Shown here: positions 1 through 6,734 of the stretch, one piece after another
Numbering within the stretch: the first letter of the stretch is position 1
Layout: each line of letters begins with the position of its first letter
NCBI GenBank assembly: GCA_027009605.1
Contig: JALVCY010000445.1
Location: 1 to 9,447, forward strand
Length of the DNA: 9,447 nucleotides
Direction of reading: 5' to 3'
Origin: Saprospiraceae bacterium
GTDB taxonomy: Bacteria > Bacteroidota > Bacteroidia > Chitinophagales > Saprospiraceae
The notes under the pieces: model-generated
The model's database searches: none
The model's input: only the letters and a program-made list of their open reading frames with translations
What the model was told of the DNA's origin: nothing
Position numbers and translations under genes: made by a program

Positions 1-776
1 TATGGATTCGATGAAGTTCCAGTACCTGCTCCGGCAGGTGCTCCACTACCTGCATTTTGAACAACAATTTCCCAATTACTAGCTCCGCCTGTAGTCCAAC
101 CTAAGTCGGCGGAAGTGGCTGTGATAGCGGTGGCGGTTAAAGCGGTGGGGGGGGGGCAGGTTGGTACAGCCCAATGAATGCAAGTTACTCCTCCTAAGGC
201 AGCATCCACCGAATACACATAAGCCCCATTAGCCCCAACGACACGAATACCAGCAGATGCTGCATCATTAGCACTATTTCCAGCACCAAAATCAGTATCT
301 TGATACAAGAAGACAATCTCATTTGTAGTCTCGTACAAAATCACTTCAAAAGTTGCTCCTGACGGTGAATTACTATAATGCGGCCGATCATTCCACATTA
401 CAACAACTCTCCTATTCGGACTACTTCCTAACGTTTGCCAAACAACAGTACCATAATCAGAATCAATATCATCAGCAAACGGGTAAAAGCCCTGACCAGT
501 TGGCGTTGAAGATGTACTTACATCTCCTGTTGTTGCGTTAAACAAAATCCCTCCATTGTTACCTACACGGAGATTAGTTGACGAGACACCATCTAGAGAA
601 AAAGCAAAGGGAATTGTGATATTAGCTTCCCCGTCATCACTTAAGTTTAAATCAACTCCAGTACCGCTTATGTCATCAAAAGCGGTAGTACACGTGTTAT
701 CATACTCCAATTGTCCTATCACCTGCCCACTAAAGGCCAATGAAAAAACCATCAAAAAAAGTAAAATTCGTTTCAT
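1..776 (-). CDS. Secreted FN3-containing surface protein (5' part; continues past window edge)
   Basis: An open frame runs from the ATG at 776-774 to the left edge: 258 codons without a stop, so the C-terminal part is missing. Residues 1-21 look like a signal peptide (MKRILLFLMVFSLAFSGQVIGQ, basic start then hydrophobic core). Residues about 25-200 form one extracellular beta-rich domain with motifs VGNNGGILFN, FYPFADDID and AGIRVVG, resembling the nidogen-like region of large Bacteroidota secreted proteins. After a proline linker (CPPP, about 207-210) a fibronectin type III repeat begins (TALTATAITATSADLGW, then GASNWEIVVQ). Proteins of this design are commonly exported and carry a C-terminal type IX secretion sorting domain, but that end is not visible. 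The FN3 linker is encoded by a 10-base homopolymer at 147-156. Adhesion or matrix binding is inferred only from architecture. Confidence 0.85.
   Translation of the reverse strand, partial: MKRILLFLMVFSLAFSGQVIGQLEYDNTCTTAFDDISGTGVDLNLSDDGEANITIPFAFSLDGVSSTNLRVGNNGGILFNATTGDVSTSSTPTGQGFYPFADDIDSDYGTVVWQTLGSSPNRRVVVMWNDRPHYSNSPSGATFEVILYETTNEIVFLYQDTDFGAGNSANDAASAGIRVVGANGAYVYSVDAALGGVTCIHWAVPTCPPPTALTATAITATSADLGWTTGGASNWEIVVQNAGSGAPAGAGTGTSSNP
147..156. repeat. G10 homopolymer inside the surface protein gene
   Basis: Ten consecutive G on the plus strand, read as C10 in the minus-strand gene, encode the Cys-Pro-Pro-Pro linker just before the FN3 domain. In the length given here the frame stays open on both sides. 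A change of one base would shift the frame, so this is a potential slippage (phase-variation) site and also a likely place for a sequencing error. Confidence 0.8.
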
Positions 777-925
777 ATTAATCGTATTAAAGTTAGCAAA
801 AAACAGTACAATATTTTATTGATTGCCATAGATACACCAATAAAATACCGAACCCATCAAGCAAAGAAAGTAAAAAAATGGCATAACAAGAAATAAACGG
901 ACAATTATTTTAAATCTTAAAACTA

Positions 926-954
926 CAAAAATAATCTTCTTGCACCACAACCAA
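926..954 (-). promoter_or_regulatory. Bacteroidota-type promoter for the surface protein gene
   Basis: On the minus strand TTG (954-952) is followed after 18 bases by TATTTTTG (933-926), a full match to the Bacteroidota consensus TTG-N17-23-TAnnTTTG. Transcription would start near 919, giving a leader of about 140 bases before the ATG at 776. This is the best promoter match found in the window. Confidence 0.55.
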
Positions 955-1191
955 CTAATAATCAACACTTTACATTTTCTTACGAATAGTTGCATTTTTT
1001 TGCTTTTTCTCAGAAGAAAATGACTGTTTGCCCAAATTTTACATTTTATTCAGTCTCAAGATTTCACATCTATCGAACTCAATAATAGACTTAATTTGTA
1101 GTCTAACCCTTATTTCCCGCTTTTCACTAAGCACCAAGATGCCCCAATCATACTTTCTCAAAGAGAATTAATTTTTCTGCCACACAATACC

Positions 1192-1199
1192 TATATTTG
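1192..1199 (+). promoter_or_regulatory. Candidate -7 element for the acetyl-CoA acetyltransferase
   Basis: TATATTTG matches the Bacteroidota -7 consensus TAnnTTTG exactly and lies 60 bases before the chosen ATG. No TTG is found at the expected -33 distance, so the call rests on one half of the promoter only. Confidence 0.4.
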
Positions 1200-1258
1200 C
1201 ACCATTCAAAACATAGGCCAAGTCAGTTTGGTCTGTGAACCATAAACAAATCCATAAA

Positions 1259-2437
1259 ATGAAAGAAGTATATATCGTTTCTGCCGTTCGGACTCCGTTA
1301 GGCAGCTTTGGCGGGGCTTTCGCCAATGTGGCAGCCACTCAACTCGGCTCTACAGCCATTCAAGGAGCTTTGGCTCAAGCTAATTTGCCTGCAAAGGCGG
1401 TTCAAGAAGTATTCATGGGCAATGTCGTCTCCGCTAATCTAGGCCAAGCCCCGGCGCGCCAAGCCGCTCTCGGTGCCGGAATAGACAAAAGTACACCTGC
1501 AACCACCGTCAATAAGGTATGCGCTTCAGGCATGAAAGCCACGGCATTGGGCGCACAAAGCATTATGCTGGGTCTTCAGGATGTCATTGTCACCGGCGGC
1601 ATGGAGAATATGTCCCGGATACCTTATTATGTGCCCAAAGCTAGATTTGGCTATAAATATGGCGATGCGACGCTTGTGGATGGTTTGTCGAAAGACGGTC
1701 TATTGGATGTCTATAACCAACAAGCCATGGGGGTCTTTGCAGACAAAACCGCCAAAAAATACAAAATATCGAGAGAAGTACAAGATGAATTCTCCATCAA
1801 TTCCTACAAAAGAGTAGCCAATGCCACAAAAAAAGGCTATTTCGCCAATGAAATCGTCCCCGTAGCCGTCCCACAAAGACGCGGAGAACCCAAAATAATC
1901 ACGGAAGACGAAGAGTACTCAAGAGTGAATTTTGACAAAGTACCCAAACTCCGTCCGGCTTTCACGAAAGATGGCACGGTCACCGCTGCCAATGCTTCTA
2001 CCATCAACGACGGAGCATCTGCCTTGGTTTTGGCGAGTGCCGAAGCGGTCAAGAAATACAATTTAAAGCCCGTTGCCCGGATTGTCTCCTTTGCGGATGC
2101 AGCGCTGTCTCCCCAATGGTTTACGATAGCTCCTCCGGTAGCCGCAGAGCTTGCGCTAAAAAGAGCCGGCTTAAAGATGAAGGATATTGGCTATTTTGAG
2201 ATTAACGAAGCTTTTGCCGTGGTGACCCTGGCTTTCCGGCAAAAATTTGATTTAGACCCTAAGAAAGTAGATGTATTTGGCGGAGCCGTAGCCATGGGAC
2301 ACCCCCTAGGCGCTTCCGGAGCCAGAATCATCACCACCCTAAACAACGTCTTACACCGGAAAAAAGCCAAATATGGATTAGCAGCGATTTGTAATGGTGG
2401 CGGTGGAGCCGGTGCGATGATTATTGAACGCTTGTAG
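1259..2437 (+). CDS. atoB: Acetyl-CoA C-acetyltransferase (biosynthetic-type thiolase)
   Basis: Thiolase that condenses two acetyl-CoA to acetoacetyl-CoA or runs the reverse cleavage; cytosolic, homotetrameric in known relatives. From the ATG at 1259 the protein is 392 residues and begins MKEVYIVSAVRTPLGSFGGA, the usual thiolase N-terminus. An in-frame ATG at 1235 would add eight residues (MNHKQIHK) that fit the family poorly, so the downstream start is preferred. Catalytic residues are all present: acyl-accepting Cys88 (VNKVCASG), Asn316 (NEAFA), His348 (GGAVAMGHPLGASG) and Cys378 (CNGGGGAGA). The total length and the His and Cys spacing match characterised acetoacetyl-CoA thiolases. It converges on the FadA-like gene at 3032-4204 and shares a terminator with it. 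The symbol is assigned by family; a role in degradation, ketone-body or mevalonate metabolism cannot be told apart here. Confidence 0.93.
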   Translation: MKEVYIVSAVRTPLGSFGGAFANVAATQLGSTAIQGALAQANLPAKAVQEVFMGNVVSANLGQAPARQAALGAGIDKSTPATTVNKVCASGMKATALGAQSIMLGLQDVIVTGGMENMSRIPYYVPKARFGYKYGDATLVDGLSKDGLLDVYNQQAMGVFADKTAKKYKISREVQDEFSINSYKRVANATKKGYFANEIVPVAVPQRRGEPKIITEDEEYSRVNFDKVPKLRPAFTKDGTVTAANASTINDGASALVLASAEAVKKYNLKPVARIVSFADAALSPQWFTIAPPVAAELALKRAGLKMKDIGYFEINEAFAVVTLAFRQKFDLDPKKVDVFGGAVAMGHPLGASGARIITTLNNVLHRKKAKYGLAAICNGGGGAGAMIIERL

Positions 2438-2483
2438 GGTCTTTGGTCTTTTGGGCGGAGCAAGCTGCTTTTGGTCTTTGGCT
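2438..2483. repeat. GGTCTTTGG repeat element, left (inverted) copy
   Basis: This element starts at the base right after the thiolase stop codon and contains GGTCTTTGG twice (from 2438 and about 2472) around a GC-rich centre. The reverse complement of the same word (CCAAAGACC) recurs at 2837-2885, so the two sites form dispersed inverted repeats in the convergent spacer. Related words occur near 4730 and 6923. Confidence 0.6.
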
Positions 2484-2595
2484 TCGACGGTAGTATGTTT
2501 TTGGCTTCTTCGATTAACTTACATTGGAGCATTGAGTTCACTCCGAAAAGTATTCTGATGTAAAACCACCAAATTTTATTCTGTTTGGAGATTTT

Positions 2596-2695
2596 GTTCA
2601 ATCGTTCAGCTGTCCAACTGTTCAATCGAAAGTACTGGTAATCAACTAGTTATGTGTAATCAGTTGAACGATTGAACGCTTGAACAATTGAACAG
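2596..2695. repeat. Two 4 x 8-bp arrays in inverted orientation (GTTCAA word)
   Basis: Four octamers of the form GTTCAANN occupy 2596-2627 (GTTCAATC, GTTCAGCT, GTCCAACT, GTTCAATC). Four octamers NTTGAACN occupy 2663-2694 (GTTGAACG, ATTGAACG, CTTGAACA, ATTGAACA). They are separated by 35 bases. The arms are reverse complements in most positions, so a transcript or extruded DNA could form an imperfect hairpin of about 32 pairs. The word GTTCAA also spaces the mini-hairpins at 4743-4806. Confidence 0.75.
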
Positions 2696-2838
2696 AAAGC
2701 ATTCAGTCAAAATAATATTTGGCAACTTTCCATACTATTTCAAAAACCCGACTTTTCGGAGCGAACTCAACATTTGTTGGGCAACACCGCCTACATTTGA
2801 CATTCCTCCTGTAATTAAACTCATCCACGACCCTAGCC

Positions 2839-2910
2839 AAAGACCAAAAGCGCATCAAGCGCGCCCTAAAGACCAAAGACCAAAAGCGCCACCGGCGCGC
2901 CCCAAAAGAC
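2839..2910. repeat. 36-bp tandem repeat, two copies, each with a GC-rich hairpin
   Basis: The word AAAGACCAAAA occurs at 2839-2849 and 2875-2885, a period of 36. Each copy is followed by a small hairpin: GCGC-ATCAA-GCGC at 2850-2862 and GCGCC-ACC-GGCGC at 2886-2898. In the second copy both sides of the innermost stem position have changed so that one more pair forms. The words are the reverse complement of those at 2438-2483. Confidence 0.7.
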
Positions 2911-2911
2911 A

Positions 2912-2946
2912 AAAAAAAGGAGCAGCATTACGCCCCTCCTTTTTTT
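2912..2946. terminator. Bidirectional rho-independent terminator between the two thiolases
   Basis: A run of A, then GGAG (2919-2922), a 13-base loop, CTCC (2936-2939) and a run of seven T. The A and T tracts extend the stem, and each strand sees a hairpin followed by a T run, so it can stop both the plus-strand atoB transcript and the minus-strand fadA transcript. The GC core is only four pairs. Confidence 0.65.
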
Positions 2947-3031
2947 ATTGTCCGAATCCGAAGCTAGGTTGCTCCAAAAATCGTTGTAGTGCCCAAAGCA
3001 GATAGCTGCAATTGAATTTGCCACTATGCTA

Positions 3032-4204
3032 CTACTTCAACAATTCGATAATTCCGGCAATACCTTGGCCACCACCCACGCAGGCAGTAACCATACCATA
3101 TTTCTTATTGCGCATACGCAATTCATTGATAATTTGTGTGGTCAATTTAGCACCGGTACATCCTAGTGGGTGTCCTAAAGCAATGGCGCCACCATTAACA
3201 TTCACAATCTCGGGGTCTAGGCCTAACTCATTAATTACCGCAAGGGATTGAGTCGCAAAAGCTTCGTTGAGTTCGACCAAATCTATATCACTTTGCTTCA
3301 TCCCGGCTTGTTTAAGTGCTTTGGGGACAGCAGCGATTGGTCCGATTCCCATATACAAAGGATCTACGCCGGCGACAGCAGAAGTCACCAATCGTGCGAT
3401 AGGCTCCAGATTTAATTTCTTAACCATCTCTTCACTCATAACCAAGGTAAAAGCAGCCCCATCCGATGTTTGAGAAGAATTACCGGCAGTAGCGACTCCA
3501 TTTTTTGCAAAAACCGGACGTAAGCGTGCCAATCCTTCCATGGACGTTCCCCGTCTCACGCCTTCATCGGTATCCATGACAAATTCCCGTTCTTTGCGCA
3601 CGCCATTCTCCACCCAAACTTCCTTCACTGTAATCGGTACAATCTGACTTTTAAAGCGCCCGGTATCGATGGCATGGGCTGCTCGAGCATGGGAACGGAC
3701 AGCAAATTCATCGGACATTTCACGGGTAATTCCATATTTTCGGGCAACCGCTTCGGCCGTTACCCCCATACTCACAACATAGTTAGGATGCTCCGTCGCC
3801 ACTTCATAGCTAGGTGCAAATTTATATCCCGCCATAGGTATCATACTCATACTTTCAGCTCCGCCGGCTATAAAGATATGCCCCATATTGGCCTTTATCT
3901 TACCGACTGCCATAGCGATGGTCTCTAATCCTGAAGCACAATACCGATTGACGGTGACGCCCGGCACATCTTGCCCTAAGGCACGGAGAGAAATCTGGCG
4001 TCCCATTTGTAAGCCTTGCTCCCCTTCCGGATTGGCACAGCCAACAATCACATCGTCCACCAACGCCGGGTCAAGCTCCGGAGTGTCATGAGCTATATGC
4101 TGAATCACTTTTATCGCTAAATCATCCGAACGATAGTTCTTGAAACTACCTTTCTTGGCTTTTCCAACGGCTGTCCTATAGGCCTTTACGATGTATGCTT
4201 CCAT
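3032..4204 (-). CDS. fadA: 3-ketoacyl-CoA thiolase (FadA-like acetyl-CoA acyltransferase)
   Basis: Degradative-type thiolase that cleaves 3-ketoacyl-CoA with CoA to acetyl-CoA and a shortened acyl-CoA, the last step of beta-oxidation. The 390-residue protein is full length. Key residues: acyl-accepting Cys89 (VTVNRYCASGLETI), Asn313 (ELNEAFATQS), His345 (NGGAIALGHPLGCTGA) and Cys375 in CVGGGQGIAGI. The NRYCASGLE and CVGGGQG signatures separate it from the acetoacetyl-CoA thiolase at 1259-2437, so the two are distant paralogs and not a recent duplication. No FadB-like multifunctional partner is next to it; the 132-base upstream gap to the YkvA gene holds no obvious promoter match or repeat. 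The ATG at 4204 gives the normal family N-terminus (MEAYIVKAYRTAVGK). Exact chain-length preference is unknown. Confidence 0.93.
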   Translation of the reverse strand: MEAYIVKAYRTAVGKAKKGSFKNYRSDDLAIKVIQHIAHDTPELDPALVDDVIVGCANPEGEQGLQMGRQISLRALGQDVPGVTVNRYCASGLETIAMAVGKIKANMGHIFIAGGAESMSMIPMAGYKFAPSYEVATEHPNYVVSMGVTAEAVARKYGITREMSDEFAVRSHARAAHAIDTGRFKSQIVPITVKEVWVENGVRKEREFVMDTDEGVRRGTSMEGLARLRPVFAKNGVATAGNSSQTSDGAAFTLVMSEEMVKKLNLEPIARLVTSAVAGVDPLYMGIGPIAAVPKALKQAGMKQSDIDLVELNEAFATQSLAVINELGLDPEIVNVNGGAIALGHPLGCTGAKLTTQIINELRMRNKKYGMVTACVGGGQGIAGIIELLK

Positions 4205-4336
4205 AATTTTTGAAGTAAATTTTTATGAAAGGGCAAGTTAGGGATTTTTATGATTGCAGACTAATTTTTTCTAATATTATTTTGGGCAAGTCGATTCCCA
4301 CTAAATTTCCGAAGCAAAACTCGGACTCACTCCAAA

Positions 4337-4717
4337 CTAAGAGATCATACCATCCACATCTTCTAACTCTTCCCCATCCACTGTCCCAAACCATTTATTC
4401 AATTTCTTCCGTGCTTTATTCTTCACATCTTGATTGACGTAAGCCCCTATGGCCACCAGACCAAAAGACAAGACCCCCAAATCATCTGTAAATCCAATAA
4501 TCGGCGACAAATCAGGAATCGCATCTATCGGAGCAATCAAATATCCTAATGCCCCTAAAACTATATTCTTGGCCCATCGGGGAGTTTCCTTTCGCCGGTA
4601 AGCGTAATAGAGCAGCAACACCGTATAGGTCGTCTTGACCCCAATCGCTTTCGCAAATTTGGAGAGCTTTTTCCATAGCTTTTTCTCTGAATAGGAATCT
4701 TTGTAATCTTCTTGCAT
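4337..4717 (-). CDS. YkvA family (DUF1232) small membrane protein
   Basis: A 126-residue protein with the DUF1232/YkvA core at about residues 46-85, including the hallmark YLIAPIDAIPDLSPIIGFTDDL. Two hydrophobic segments (about 52-62 and 79-93) suggest an integral inner-membrane protein with a basic N-terminal region (EKKLWKKLSKFAKAIG). The tail is acidic (DGEELEDVDG). The function of the family is not established. The gene lies in the same direction as fadA, 132 bases upstream of it, so co-transcription is possible but unproven. Upstream sit the mini-hairpins at 4743-4806, which would fall within its leader if transcription begins further upstream. A weak dyad TCCGA/TCGGA (4308-4325) lies after the stop but has no T run. 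Confidence 0.88.
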   Translation of the reverse strand: MQEDYKDSYSEKKLWKKLSKFAKAIGVKTTYTVLLLYYAYRRKETPRWAKNIVLGALGYLIAPIDAIPDLSPIIGFTDDLGVLSFGLVAIGAYVNQDVKNKARKKLNKWFGTVDGEELEDVDGMIS

Positions 4718-4742
4718 TTTTTTGTATTGTTTGGTCTTTGGC

Positions 4743-4806
4743 GTTCAACTTGTGCTTCGCACGTTCAATTTGCCCTTCGGGCGTTCAATGTCCTTCGGAC
4801 GTTCAA
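4743..4806. repeat. Three tandem 18-20 bp units: GTTCAA word plus triloop mini-hairpin
   Basis: GTTCAA occurs at 4743, 4763, 4783 and 4801 (periods 20, 20, 18). Between the words lie three perfect 4-bp hairpins with the same TTC loop: GTGC/GCAC at 4752-4762, GCCC/GGGC at 4772-4782 and GTCC/GGAC at 4790-4800. The stems differ from one another yet keep pairing, with changes on both sides. Read on the minus strand each is C-GAA-G; the first contains GCGAAGC, known as an exceptionally stable DNA mini-hairpin. The cluster lies just upstream of the YkvA start codon. Confidence 0.8.
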
Positions 4807-4868
4807 GGGGGGCTCTCTTGGCTGCCTTGCCGTTAAGTTCAAGTGGTAAGATTTCTTTCCTGCCTAGC

Positions 4869-4932
4869 CGTTACACCGTTATACCGTTACACCGTTACAC
4901 CGTTATATCGTTATATCGTTATATCGTTTCTC
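4869..4932. repeat. 8-bp tandem array (CGTTATAC family), eight copies
   Basis: Eight consecutive octamers: CGTTACAC, CGTTATAC, CGTTACAC, CGTTACAC, then CGTTATAT three times and CGTTTCTC. The array ends four bases before the stop codon (4937-4939) of the minus-strand gene, so it lies immediately 3' of that gene. The same octamer family appears in reverse orientation at 6112-6157, upstream of the same gene. Confidence 0.85.
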
Positions 4933-4936
4933 CGTA

Positions 4937-5854
4937 TCAATGCTTTTTTCCTTTAGGTCGTCCTAGAATATCCGGCCCTGACTCTCCATTTAAAACAGGA
5001 TAAGGCCTAGGAGGTTCATCCACTTTCAGGTGAAACACCTTGTCGATGTGTATAAGTTTGCCCTTTTTGATTTCAAATCCTTCGTAGGAGCCGTCAGAGA
5101 CTTGCAAATTTTGCCCACTCTTGTCGGTGTGCTTAATTAAGTGGTCATAGATAATTTTTTTCCGCTCCACGTCATAATTCAGGGTGGTCGAAGCCCCGGC
5201 GTAATAAGTCATCAACATCCGATACTTGACAGAGCCGTCCTCATACTCAAAAACCGGCGCCCCAAAAACCGGCTTCCCGTCTTCAAAACTCAATACATCC
5301 AACAGCTTCCGCTTAATCATCGGATTATAATTATCAAACCCAAACAACAAATACCGGGTCTTTTTCCGGGTTTTCAACGGCATCAATCTATAATAAATAG
5401 CCCCAAACCACTCTTTTGGCGTAAGCACCCTATCTTCTACATCCTCATAGGTCTCCGAACGGTCTAGCAAAGGAAACAATTTCAACTCCTCCTCATTCAT
5501 CTGTATGGCACCATAATTCTGAAAATCTCCATCTCCATGCACTTGCCAAGTAATAATCCGAAAAGTACTGTCCGGGGGATACAAAATAGAAATATAGGTC
5601 TGCAATTGCTTAAAAGGATATTGAAAGGAATTTTTGTACTTCAATGCTTTCACAAACTTAGGGATAAAAGCACGTACCGCTGCAAAACGGTTATACTCCA
5701 AGGAGTCATTGACAATCATATAGGCCAACATCCCCAAAGAATCTTCATACTTAATCAAAGAGAGCTCATCTTCCCGGCTTATCTTCGTCTGCTGACTATA
5801 GCCGGTCACCCCAACAGCCAGCAAAATCCATACGACTAAAATCTGTTTTAACAT
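4937..5854 (-). CDS. Secreted protein of unknown function
   Basis: A 305-residue protein. Residues 1-20 (MLKQILVVWILLAVGVTGYS) form a clear signal peptide, with cleavage probable near YSQ-QTK. No lipobox Cys is present, so periplasmic or exported location is inferred. The body is a mixed hydrophilic and aromatic-rich sequence with motifs ITWQVHGDGDFQNYGAIQMN (101-120), YYRLMPLKTRKKTRYLLFGFD (164-184), DVLSFEDGKPVFGAPVFEYED (186-206) and VSDGSYEGFEIKKGKL (252-267). From memory, similar proteins occur in Bacteroidota genomes as conserved hypotheticals, but I cannot assign a domain or catalytic residues. The gene stands alone between two arrays of the same 8-bp repeat in opposite orientation. 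Its leader shares a dyad with the gene at 8133-9218. Confidence 0.85.
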   Translation of the reverse strand: MLKQILVVWILLAVGVTGYSQQTKISREDELSLIKYEDSLGMLAYMIVNDSLEYNRFAAVRAFIPKFVKALKYKNSFQYPFKQLQTYISILYPPDSTFRIITWQVHGDGDFQNYGAIQMNEEELKLFPLLDRSETYEDVEDRVLTPKEWFGAIYYRLMPLKTRKKTRYLLFGFDNYNPMIKRKLLDVLSFEDGKPVFGAPVFEYEDGSVKYRMLMTYYAGASTTLNYDVERKKIIYDHLIKHTDKSGQNLQVSDGSYEGFEIKKGKLIHIDKVFHLKVDEPPRPYPVLNGESGPDILGRPKGKKH

Positions 5855-6060
5855 TTTGTGGTTTTTGAGTAACTATCCGGCAGGAATCATTTGGGCTAAA
5901 AAAATCTATTTTTATCTCCAAGCCCCGAGCCAATAGTTACGATTTTGCTTTTACTAACGTGTTTTCCAAGAAAATAATTACACCCATCCCTAGACTTATT
6001 TATAATGGAAGGTTAATCCAAGAACTCATCCGCATCTCTACTTTTCTCTTAGCTAAGCAT
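5855..6060. other. Upstream region of the secreted protein gene
   Basis: Apart from the inverted repeat listed separately I see no repeat and no gene here. No TAnnTTTG match on the minus strand is found close to the gene, so its promoter is not located. Confidence 0.5.
5869..5940 (-). promoter_or_regulatory. Inverted repeat and CCGG dyad upstream of the 4937-5854 gene
   Basis: A perfect 8-bp inverted repeat, GTAACTAT (5869-5876) and ATAGTTAC (5933-5940), with a further GGC/GCC pairing inside after a small internal loop, encloses about 56 bases starting 15 bases before the ATG. Within its left part TATCCGG-N2-GGAAT (5874-5887) matches a motif upstream of the 8133-9218 gene. It could be an operator or leader structure; no regulator is known. 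Confidence 0.4.
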
Positions 6061-6077
6061 CTCAACCACGAAGTCCG
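6061..6077. repeat. 17-bp repeated word, copy 1
   Basis: CTCAACCACGAAGTCCG occurs here and identically at 6788-6804, so the two copies bracket the 8-bp and 137-bp arrays in direct orientation. It follows the pattern of a TCAAC word next to a C-GAA-G core. Confidence 0.7.
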
Positions 6078-6111
6078 TAGAACAAGCTCAACCAAGAAGC
6101 CAAAGACAACT

Positions 6112-6157
6112 AACGGTATAGCGGTATAACGGTATAACGGTATAACGGGTAGGCGGC
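6112..6157. repeat. 8-bp tandem array (CGGTATAA), inverted relative to 4869-4932
   Basis: Octamers CGGTATAG, three copies of CGGTATAA and a degenerate CGGGTAGG run from 6114. The reverse complement of the unit, in rotated register, is CGTTATAC, identical to a unit of the array at 4869-4932. The two arrays therefore flank the gene at 4937-5854 as inverted repeats. Confidence 0.8.
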
Positions 6158-6184
6158 TAAAAAATCTTACAACTATATCAATTA

Positions 6185-6734
6185 CAGAATCCCAAATATC
6201 AAATAACAAAGCAAAATCCAAAACAAATATCCACATCTCTCAACTAGCGAAGCGAATCAACTAGCGAAGCTTGCGAGCGATTCAACTTCTTCAACTTTCT
6301 CAACTAGCAGAATATCGAATACAGAATCCCAAATATCAAATAACAAAGCAAAATCCAAAACAAATATCCACTTCTCTCAACTAGCGAAGCGAATCAACCA
6401 GCGAAGCTTGCGAGCGATTCAACTTCTTCAACTTTCTCAACTAGCAGAATATCGAATGCAGAATCCCAAATGTCAAATAACAAAGCAAAATCCAAAACAA
6501 ATATCCACATCTCTCAACTAGCGAAGCGAATCAACCAGCGAAGCTTGCGAGCGATTCAACTTCTTCAACTTTCTCAACTAGCAGAATATCGAATGCAGAA
6601 TCCCAAATGTCAAATAATGAAGTAAAATCCAAAACAAATATCCACTTCTCTCAACTAGCGAAGCGAATCAACCAGCGAAGCTTGCGAGCGATTCAACTTC
6701 TTCAACTAAAAACCAAACAGAATCCCAAATATCC
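6185..6734. repeat. 137-bp tandem repeat, four copies plus a partial fifth
   Basis: The landmark CAGAATCCC occurs at 6185, 6322, 6459 and 6596, an exact period of 137, and again at 6718 where the last full copy is cut to 122. Units are nearly identical: copies 1 and 3 have CCACATCTCT where 2 and 4 have CCACTTCTCT, and copies 3 and 4 share AAATGTC where 1 and 2 have AAATATC. Each unit holds GCGAAGC twice (6247-6253 and 6264-6270 in copy 1), separated by a TCAAC word, then TTCAAC-type words at 9-base spacing. The period is not a multiple of three and no reading frame is preserved, so it is not coding. Function unknown. Confidence 0.9.

Larger units (their letters stand above)
777..1258. other. 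Divergent promoter spacer without repeats
   Basis: This AT-rich spacer separates the divergently transcribed surface protein and thiolase genes. It holds the two candidate promoters listed separately. I see no credible gene, no tandem repeat and no strong hairpin in it, in sharp contrast to the spacers that lie downstream of genes. Confidence 0.7.

Noticed and set aside
353..822. Plus-strand ORFs of 62 and 88 codons
   Set aside because: They are antisense to the surface protein gene, whose signal peptide and domain sequence are convincing on the minus strand.
1235..1258. Upstream ATG as start of the acetyl-CoA acetyltransferase
   Set aside because: Adds MNHKQIHK before the conserved thiolase N-terminus; possible but less likely than the ATG at 1259.
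2688..3005. A 105-codon ORF in the convergent thiolase spacer
   Set aside because: It reads through octamers, the 36-bp repeats and the terminator; composition is dominated by repeat words.
1259..4204. The two thiolases as a recent inverted gene duplication
   Set aside because: Their signatures (NKVCASGMKA with CNGGGGAGA against NRYCASGLET with CVGGGQGIAG) place them in different thiolase subfamilies.
4308..4325. TCCGA/TCGGA hairpin as terminator of the YkvA gene
   Set aside because: Five-base stem with no T run on the minus strand.
6185..6734. CRISPR array
   Set aside because: The 137-bp units are contiguous and near-identical with no unique spacers, and no cas gene is present. The 24-25 bp array at 7747 also lacks spacers.
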